Assembly (NCBI RefSeq): GCF_012910805.1
Contig: NZ_WTVK01000014.1
Span: forward strand, 56,592-120,591
Origin: Aromatoleum evansii
Lineage (GTDB): Bacteria > Pseudomonadota > Gammaproteobacteria > Burkholderiales > Rhodocyclaceae
Reading direction: 5' to 3'
DNA length: 64,000 nucleotides
Numbering within the stretch: position 1 is the stretch's first letter; every line of letters begins with the position of its first letter. The notes beneath the pieces were generated by a model that was given only the letters and a program-made list of their open reading frames with translations, did not search any database and was not told the DNA's origin. Positions 58,801 through 64,000 of the stretch are shown in pieces. Made by a program: the position numbers and the translations under genes.

Positions 58801-59868
58801 TCAGTGCGGGAAGGGCCACAGGCGCAGCTTTTCCTTGCCGATCTGCCACAGGCGCGCGAGCCCGTGCGGTTCGACGATGAGGAAGAAGATGATGAGTCCG
58901 CCGAAGATGATCAGTTCGAGGTTCGACGCGAGGCCCGCCGGCATCGTCCCGGCGAACAGCGCGTGCATGGCGACGTTCAGGAAGATCGGCAGCAGCACGA
59001 TGAAGGCCGCGCCGAGGAAGGACCCCATGATCGACGCAACCCCGCCGATGATGATCATGAACAGGATGCGGAACGAGAGGTCCAGGCTGAAGCCTTCCGG
59101 CTCGACCGTGCCGAGGTAGGTGTAGGCGTAGAGCGCGCCCGCGACGCCGCAGTAGAAGGACGACACCGCGAAGGCGGAGAGCTTGGCGCGCATCGGCCGG
59201 ATGCCGATGACCTCGGCAGCGACGTCCATGTCGCGCACCGCCATCCACGAGCGCCCGGTCGTCGTGCGCACGAGGTTCTTCGCGAGCAGCGCGAACACGG
59301 CGACGACGGCCAGCGTCAGCAGGTACTTGGACACCGGCGTGTCGAACGCGAAGCCGAGGATCTCGACCTTCTGCGCGCTGATCACGCCGGAGGTCGAGTT
59401 GTTCGAGAACCACGGGAACTTCACCAGCGCCCACACGATGAAGAACTGCGCCGCGAGCGTCGCCACCGCGAGATAGAAGCCCTTGATGCGCAGGCTGGGC
59501 AGCCCGAACGCGATCCCCACCAGGGCCGCGCACAGGCCGCCGAGGATCAGCGCGGCGATGAAGGGCATGCCGTCGATGCGCAGCATGAAGTTGTACGCGC
59601 CGAAGGCCCCGACCGCCATGAAGGCGGCCGAGCCGAGCGAGAGCTGGCCGGCGTAGCCGGTGAGGATGTTGAGTCCGATCGCGGCCAGCGAGAAGATCAG
59701 CACAGGGATCAGGATCGCTTGCAGCCAATATTCGCTCGCGATCATGGGCACGACGAGGGAGAAGAAGGCGAGGATGGCGATGAACCCGATCTTGTCCTGG
59801 CGGATCGGGAAGATCTGCTGATCCTCGATGTAACTGGCCTTGAACTGGCCGGCTTCCCGGTAAAGCAT
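58801..59868 (-). CDS. Branched-chain-amino-acid-type ABC transporter permease (LivM-like)
   Basis: 355 residues with about nine to ten membrane helices and the LivM-type core GLNILTGYAGQLSLGSAAFM and cytoplasmic loop AVRDMDVAAEVIGIRPMRAK that contacts the ATPase. Inner-membrane subunit. Follows the LivH-like gene by 77 bases and precedes the binding protein by 86 bases. Confidence 0.92.
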   Translation of the reverse strand: MLYREAGQFKASYIEDQQIFPIRQDKIGFIAILAFFSLVVPMIASEYWLQAILIPVLIFSLAAIGLNILTGYAGQLSLGSAAFMAVGAFGAYNFMLRIDGMPFIAALILGGLCAALVGIAFGLPSLRIKGFYLAVATLAAQFFIVWALVKFPWFSNNSTSGVISAQKVEILGFAFDTPVSKYLLTLAVVAVFALLAKNLVRTTTGRSWMAVRDMDVAAEVIGIRPMRAKLSAFAVSSFYCGVAGALYAYTYLGTVEPEGFSLDLSFRILFMIIIGGVASIMGSFLGAAFIVLLPIFLNVAMHALFAGTMPAGLASNLELIIFGGLIIFFLIVEPHGLARLWQIGKEKLRLWPFPH

Positions 59869-59945
59869 GCGTTGTCTCCAATCTTGTTGGTCGTCCCCTG
59901 CCCGCCTCGGGCGGGAGCGGGGGCGTCAGGCCAATGCGGGGCGGC

Positions 59946-60872
59946 TCAGACCCGGTCGATGTGGCGTTCGCCGAACAGGCCCTCGGGGCGGACGAGCAGG
60001 AAGGCCAGCGCCAGCATGTAGGGGAACCAACCCTCGATGCCGCCGCCGACGAAGGGGCCGATATAGACCTCCGCGAGTTTCTCGGAGGCGCCGATGATCA
60101 GGCCGCCGACGATCGCGCCGGGCACCGAAGTGAAGCCGCCCAGGATCAGCACCGGCAGGGCCTTCAGCGCCGTGAAGGTGAGCGCGAACTGCACGCCGCT
60201 ACGGGCGCCCCAGATCAGGCCCGCGACCAGCGCGACGAAGCCCGCGACCGCCCACACGATGGCCCAGATCTGCTGCAACGGGATGCCGATCGACAGCGCG
60301 GCCTGGTGGTCGTCGGCGACCGCACGCAGCGCGCGGCCGACCTTGGTGTATTGGAAGAACAGCGCCAGCGAGGCGACCAGCACGCCGGCCAGGGCTGCCG
60401 CGAACAGGTCGAACTTCGACACCAGCATGTTCGCGCTGTCCATGATCCATTCGACCGGCTCGTCGGCGATGCCCAGCGACAGGCCGCGCACGTTGGCGCC
60501 CCAGATGCCCTGCGCGATGCCCTCGACGAGGAAGGTCAGGCCGATCGTGGCCATGAAGAGCGTGATGTGCGGCTGGTTCACCAGCGGGCGCAGCACGATC
60601 TTCTCGGTCAGGATGCCGAGCACGATCATCGCGCCCAGCGCCAGCACGAAGGCCATCCAGAACACCAGCGCGCCTTCCGGGTCGAGCCCGGTGAGGCCCG
60701 GCAGCAGCTCGCGGAAGCCGACGAAGGTCAGCGCGGCGAAGAACACCATCGCCCCCTGCGCGAAGTTGAACACGCCCGAGGCCTTGTAGATCAGCACGAA
60801 GCCCAGTGCCACCAGGACGTACAGCACCCCCGACAGCAGGCCACCGATCAGCACTTCGAAAAAGAACTGCAT
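59946..60872 (-). CDS. Branched-chain-amino-acid-type ABC transporter permease (LivH-like)
   Basis: 308 residues with about eight membrane helices; begins MQFFFEVLIGGLLSGVLYVL. The ATPase-contact loop is ALRAVADDHQAALSIGIPLQ and the C-terminal RPEGLFGERHIDRV is typical. It pairs with the LivM-like protein to form the membrane channel. 31 bases after the LivG-like gene. Confidence 0.92.
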   Translation of the reverse strand: MQFFFEVLIGGLLSGVLYVLVALGFVLIYKASGVFNFAQGAMVFFAALTFVGFRELLPGLTGLDPEGALVFWMAFVLALGAMIVLGILTEKIVLRPLVNQPHITLFMATIGLTFLVEGIAQGIWGANVRGLSLGIADEPVEWIMDSANMLVSKFDLFAAALAGVLVASLALFFQYTKVGRALRAVADDHQAALSIGIPLQQIWAIVWAVAGFVALVAGLIWGARSGVQFALTFTALKALPVLILGGFTSVPGAIVGGLIIGASEKLAEVYIGPFVGGGIEGWFPYMLALAFLLVRPEGLFGERHIDRV

Positions 60873-60903
60873 CCTTGTCTCCCGATTCCTTTCTGGTGTG
60901 CGC

Positions 60904-61722
60904 TCAGTGCGACGTGCCGAGGTAGGCGGCGATCACTTCGGGGTTGTTCTTCACCTCGTCGGGTGCCCCGTCGCCGATCTTCTTGCCGTAGTCGAGCACC
61001 ACGACGCGGTCGGAGATGTCCATCACGACCCCCATGTCATGCTCGATGAGCACGATGGTCGTGCCGAACTGGTCGTTCACGTCGAGAATGAAGCGGCACA
61101 TGTCCTGCTTTTCCTCGACGTTCATGCCCGCCATCGGCTCGTCAAGGAGCAGCAGGCTGGGTTCGGCGGCGAGCGCGCGCCCGAGTTCGACGCGCTTCTG
61201 CAGGCCGTAGGGCAGCCGTCCGACCGGGGTCTTGCGGATGCTCTGGATCTCGAGGAAATCGATCACTTCCTCGACCTTCTTGCGATGCTCGATCTCCTCC
61301 TTCTGCGCGGGGCCCCAGAACATCGCGTGCGCGAGCAGGCCGCACTTCATCTTCAGGTTGCGCCCGGTCATGATGTTGTCGAGCACGCTCATGCCCTTGA
61401 ACAGCGCGATGTTCTGGAAGGTGCGCGCGATGCCCTGCGCCGCCGCGACGTGCGGCTCCATCTTGCGGCGCTCCTCGCCGCGGAACAGGATGCGGCCTTC
61501 CTGCGGGTGATAGACACCGTTGATCACGTTCAGCATCGAGCTCTTGCCGGCGCCGTTGGGACCGATGATCGAGCGGATCTCGTGCTCGCGCACGTCGAAG
61601 CTGATGTTGGTCAGCGCCTTCACGCCGCCGAAGGACAGCGAGATGTTCTGCAGATCGAGCACCACGTCGCCGATGCGTCGGGTCTGTTCCTGCACCGCTT
61701 CCTGCGGCATGTCGTTCATCAT
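60904..61722 (-). CDS. Branched-chain-amino-acid-type ABC transporter ATP-binding protein (LivG-like)
   Basis: About 272 residues. Walker A IIGPNGAGKSSML, signature-like LPYGLQKRVELGRAL (a YGLQK variant usual for LivG), Walker B LLLLDEPMAGMN. Three ATGs lie in a row (61725, 61722, 61719) after GGGGGGAGG; the middle one has the best spacing (five bases from GGAGG), but the choice is not certain. The start is only about 14 bases from the stop of the ligase gene, so the two are co-transcribed. Confidence 0.92.
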   Translation of the reverse strand: MMNDMPQEAVQEQTRRIGDVVLDLQNISLSFGGVKALTNISFDVREHEIRSIIGPNGAGKSSMLNVINGVYHPQEGRILFRGEERRKMEPHVAAAQGIARTFQNIALFKGMSVLDNIMTGRNLKMKCGLLAHAMFWGPAQKEEIEHRKKVEEVIDFLEIQSIRKTPVGRLPYGLQKRVELGRALAAEPSLLLLDEPMAGMNVEEKQDMCRFILDVNDQFGTTIVLIEHDMGVVMDISDRVVVLDYGKKIGDGAPDEVKNNPEVIAAYLGTSH

Positions 61723-61736
61723 CATCGCCTCCCCCC

Positions 61737-63713
61737 TCATGCCGCCAGCTTCGCCGCCTGCGGCGCGAAGGTCTTCACTTCCTCGATGCGCAGATCGGCG
61801 CTGATGCGCCCCTCGCGCCCGTCCTCGTACTTCACGACGGTCTCGATGTGCTGCGTCTGCTTGCCCTCGAAGAGCGCGTCGATCAGCACCGCGTAGCGTT
61901 CGGCGATGAAGTTGCGGCGCACCTTGCGCGTGCGCGTGAGCTCGCCGTCGTCGGCATCGAGCTCCTTGTGCAGGATCAGGAAGCGCCGGATCTGCGAGCC
62001 GCTCATCTGCGCGTCGTTGGCGAGGTCGGCATTCACCTTCTCCACGCAATCGCGGATGAGCTCATACACGACGCCTTGTGACGCGAGGTCGGTGTAGCCC
62101 GAGTAGGCCAGGCCGCGCCGCTCGGCCCAGTTGCCCACGGCCTCCAGGTCGATGTTGATGAAGGCGGTGACGCAGTCGCGACCGCTGCCGAAGGTGACGG
62201 CTTCCTTCACGTGCTGGAAGAACTTGAGCTTGTTCTCGATGTAGTTGGGCGCGAACATCGAGCCGTCCGCCAGCTTGCCGACGTCCTTGGCGCGGTCGAT
62301 GATCTTGAGGTGACCGTCCTCGTCGAAGTAGCCCGCGTCGCCGGTCATGAAGTAGCCCTCGGCGTTGATCGACTCGGCGGTCGCGTCCGGGCGCTTGTAG
62401 TAGGCCTTCAGCAGCATCGGCCCCTTCACCAGGATCTCGCCGTTGTCGGCGAGCTTCACGTCGACGAAGGGTGCGGGCTTGCCGACCGAATCGAGCTTGA
62501 TCTGGCCGTCGGGCTGCAGGCACACGTAGGCGCAGGTCTCGGTCTGGCCATAGAGCTGCTTGAGATTCACCCCGATCGAGCGATAGAAACGGAACAGGTC
62601 CGGTCCGATCGCGGCGCCCGCGGTGTAGGCCACGCGGATGCGGCTCATGCCCAGCACGTTCTTCAGCGGGCCGTAGATCAACAGGTTGCCGAGCGCATAC
62701 TGCAGGCGGTCGCCGGCGGACACCGGCTTGCCGTCGAGGATGTCGGCGCCGCAGCGCCGCGCGACGTCCATGAAGTGCGCGAAGAGCCTGCGCTTGATGA
62801 CACTCGCATCCTCCATGCGGATCATGACCTGCGTGAGCAGGTTCTCGAACACGCGCGGCGGCGCGAAGTAGTAGGTCGGACCGATCTCGCGCAGGTCCGT
62901 CATCACGGTGTCGCCGGATTCCGGGCAGTTGATCGTGAAGCCTGCGACCATCGCCTGCGCGAAGGAGAACAGGTGGTCGCCCACCCAGGCCATCGGCAGG
63001 TAGGACAGGATGTCCTCCTGATCGCTCAGCTTATCGAAGCCCATCCCGCCGGTCGCCGCGGCGATGAAGGCCGCATGTGTCTGGCAAACGCCCTTGGGCT
63101 TGCCGGTCGTGCCGGACGTGTACAGCATCACCGAGATGTCGTCCGTCGCTCCCTTGTCGATCTCCCCGTCGAGAAAATCGGTGTGGTTGCGGTCATGGAT
63201 GCTGCCCATCTCCTGCAGCTCGTCCAGACCCTTGAGCATCGGCTGGCTGTAATGGCGCAGACCGCGCGGGTCGTCGTAGATCACGTGCTCGAGGAAGGGC
63301 ACCTCGGGATGGATCTCGAGCATCTTGTCGACCTGCTCCTGGTCCTCGACCACGGCGAAGCGGATCTCGGCGTCCTGCAGCACATAGGCCATTTCCGGCG
63401 CCACGGCGTCCTGGTAGAGCATCACCGGGATGCCGCCCAGACACTGGCACGCGGCCACCGACCAGTACAGGCGCGGACGGTTGTCGCCGATGATCGCCAG
63501 CCGGTCCCCGCGCTTGAAGCCCAGTTCCGCCAACCCGCAGGCGATGGCGCGCACGTTGCGCGCGACTTCGGCCCACGTGTAGGTCTGCCAGATGCCGAAC
63601 TCCTTTTCGCGCATCGCGGGCCGATTGGGTCGCACGGTTGCATGGTTCATCAGCAGCCGCGGAAAGGTGTCCAGGGCGGCCGGGTGCTCGGCCTGCCCGT
63701 TTCTGTCGGACAT
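61737..63713 (-). CDS. AMP-forming acyl-CoA ligase, long-chain (FAA1) type
   Basis: 658 residues from MSDRNGQAEHPAALDTFPRL; AGGAGGTGGT precedes this ATG, which is preferred over one eight codons earlier. The phosphate loop MLYTSGTTGKPKG is intact (about 207-219), with YGQTETCAYVC and TGDAGYFDEDGHLKIIDRAK downstream. It activates a carboxylate with ATP and CoA in the cytoplasm. As first gene of an ABC-importer operon it probably activates the imported acid (inference). Chain length or ring preference cannot be read from sequence. Confidence 0.88.
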   Translation of the reverse strand: MSDRNGQAEHPAALDTFPRLLMNHATVRPNRPAMREKEFGIWQTYTWAEVARNVRAIACGLAELGFKRGDRLAIIGDNRPRLYWSVAACQCLGGIPVMLYQDAVAPEMAYVLQDAEIRFAVVEDQEQVDKMLEIHPEVPFLEHVIYDDPRGLRHYSQPMLKGLDELQEMGSIHDRNHTDFLDGEIDKGATDDISVMLYTSGTTGKPKGVCQTHAAFIAAATGGMGFDKLSDQEDILSYLPMAWVGDHLFSFAQAMVAGFTINCPESGDTVMTDLREIGPTYYFAPPRVFENLLTQVMIRMEDASVIKRRLFAHFMDVARRCGADILDGKPVSAGDRLQYALGNLLIYGPLKNVLGMSRIRVAYTAGAAIGPDLFRFYRSIGVNLKQLYGQTETCAYVCLQPDGQIKLDSVGKPAPFVDVKLADNGEILVKGPMLLKAYYKRPDATAESINAEGYFMTGDAGYFDEDGHLKIIDRAKDVGKLADGSMFAPNYIENKLKFFQHVKEAVTFGSGRDCVTAFINIDLEAVGNWAERRGLAYSGYTDLASQGVVYELIRDCVEKVNADLANDAQMSGSQIRRFLILHKELDADDGELTRTRKVRRNFIAERYAVLIDALFEGKQTQHIETVVKYEDGREGRISADLRIEEVKTFAPQAAKLAA

Positions 63714-64000
63714 ACCACCTCCTCCTTTGGTTTTCATTCTTCGTCTCCACCCGGCCAGGTCTTGTTATCGGGTCCGGGGTCCGGCGCAGTCGTGTGCGCC
63801 GCAGCGTCGGGGGCAGCATCGTGGCTGCCGGTCGCGCTTTTGTATGCGTGCAGTCTCGCAAGCCATGTTTGCGCAACTGTTTGTGGAATGTAGTGAATCG
63901 TAACAACCGGACGACCACCTGAGAGGGGGCACGATAAATCCCGGGGGAAGGTGAAGCGGTCGGTGCCAACCAGGCAGATCCCGAGCGACCGAGAATTGAC
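63714..64000. other. Upstream region of the ligase/importer operon
   Basis: 287 bases to the window edge with no convincing gene. It should hold the operon promoter, but I found neither a clear sigma-70 pair nor a correctly spaced sigma-54 site (a TGGCAC near 63966 lacks GC at the right distance). A short TTGCGCAA palindrome lies near 63869-63876. Confidence 0.45.

Noticed and set aside
58715..59881. N-terminal extension joining the permease region to the substrate-binding protein in one 830-codon frame
   Set aside because: The upstream half is an off-frame reading of the LivM-like gene; the binding protein has its own signal peptide and ribosome-binding site at 58714.
63940..63990. Sigma-54 promoter for the ligase/importer operon
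   Set aside because: TTGGCACCGACCGCTTC has the -24 element, but GC is two bases too close for a -12 element.

Overview
The window is a GC-rich chromosomal segment of a betaproteobacterium, most likely in the Rhodocyclales (Azoarcus, Aromatoleum or Thauera group). The evidence is inference from gene content: an acetone carboxylase operon, a PhaM-type polyhydroxyalkanoate granule protein, a fused indolepyruvate:ferredoxin oxidoreductase, several acyl-CoA ligases, and ribosomal proteins of betaproteobacterial type. No genus was confirmed by a search.

Layout. (1) 1-2760, minus strand: the 5' part of an acetone carboxylase operon (acxA, then acxB cut by the left edge) behind a near-consensus sigma-54 promoter and a long inverted repeat. 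(2) 3138-9276: housekeeping genes, with ssb and an MFS transporter facing away from uvrA, then a small unknown gene and galE (TTG start). (3) 9310-41461, minus strand: an uninterrupted, co-oriented 32-kb block for translation and transcription. Read in its own direction it runs tRNA-Tyr, tRNA-Gly, tRNA-Thr, tufB, tRNA-Trp, secE, nusG, rplKAJL, rpoBC, rpsLG, fusA, tufA, then the S10, spc and alpha clusters, ending at rplQ with a strong terminator. It starts at a textbook promoter with a GC-rich discriminator and contains an L10 leader, an rplL-rpoB attenuator and promoter-like elements built into hairpins. (4) 41594-48294, plus strand: a D-lactate dehydrogenase-type flavoprotein, the fused indolepyruvate:ferredoxin oxidoreductase, a membrane-tethered methyltransferase and an orphan ParA-like ATPase. 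(5) 48328-52162: a signalling module made of a LuxR-type response regulator divergent from a periplasmic binding protein that overlaps a hybrid histidine kinase. (6) 52247-53627: phaM and an AEC-family permease, convergent. (7) 53693-63713, minus strand: an apparent operon with a long-chain-type acyl-CoA ligase, a complete branched-chain-amino-acid-type ABC importer, a PaaK-like protein without the usual P-loop, and an alpha-methylacyl-CoA racemase/CoA-transferase family protein.

How the genes fit together. The central block couples synthesis of RNA polymerase, elongation factors, Sec translocase subunits and ribosomal proteins. The flanks are metabolic: acetone carboxylation on the left, and uptake with CoA activation of an unidentified carboxylate on the right. 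The most interesting points for follow-up are the sigma-54 region of acx, the promoter/hairpin overlaps in the ribosomal block, the binding-protein/kinase module, and the importer/ligase/racemase operon with its atypical PaaK homologue. No CRISPR array, insertion sequence, prophage or rRNA gene was seen.
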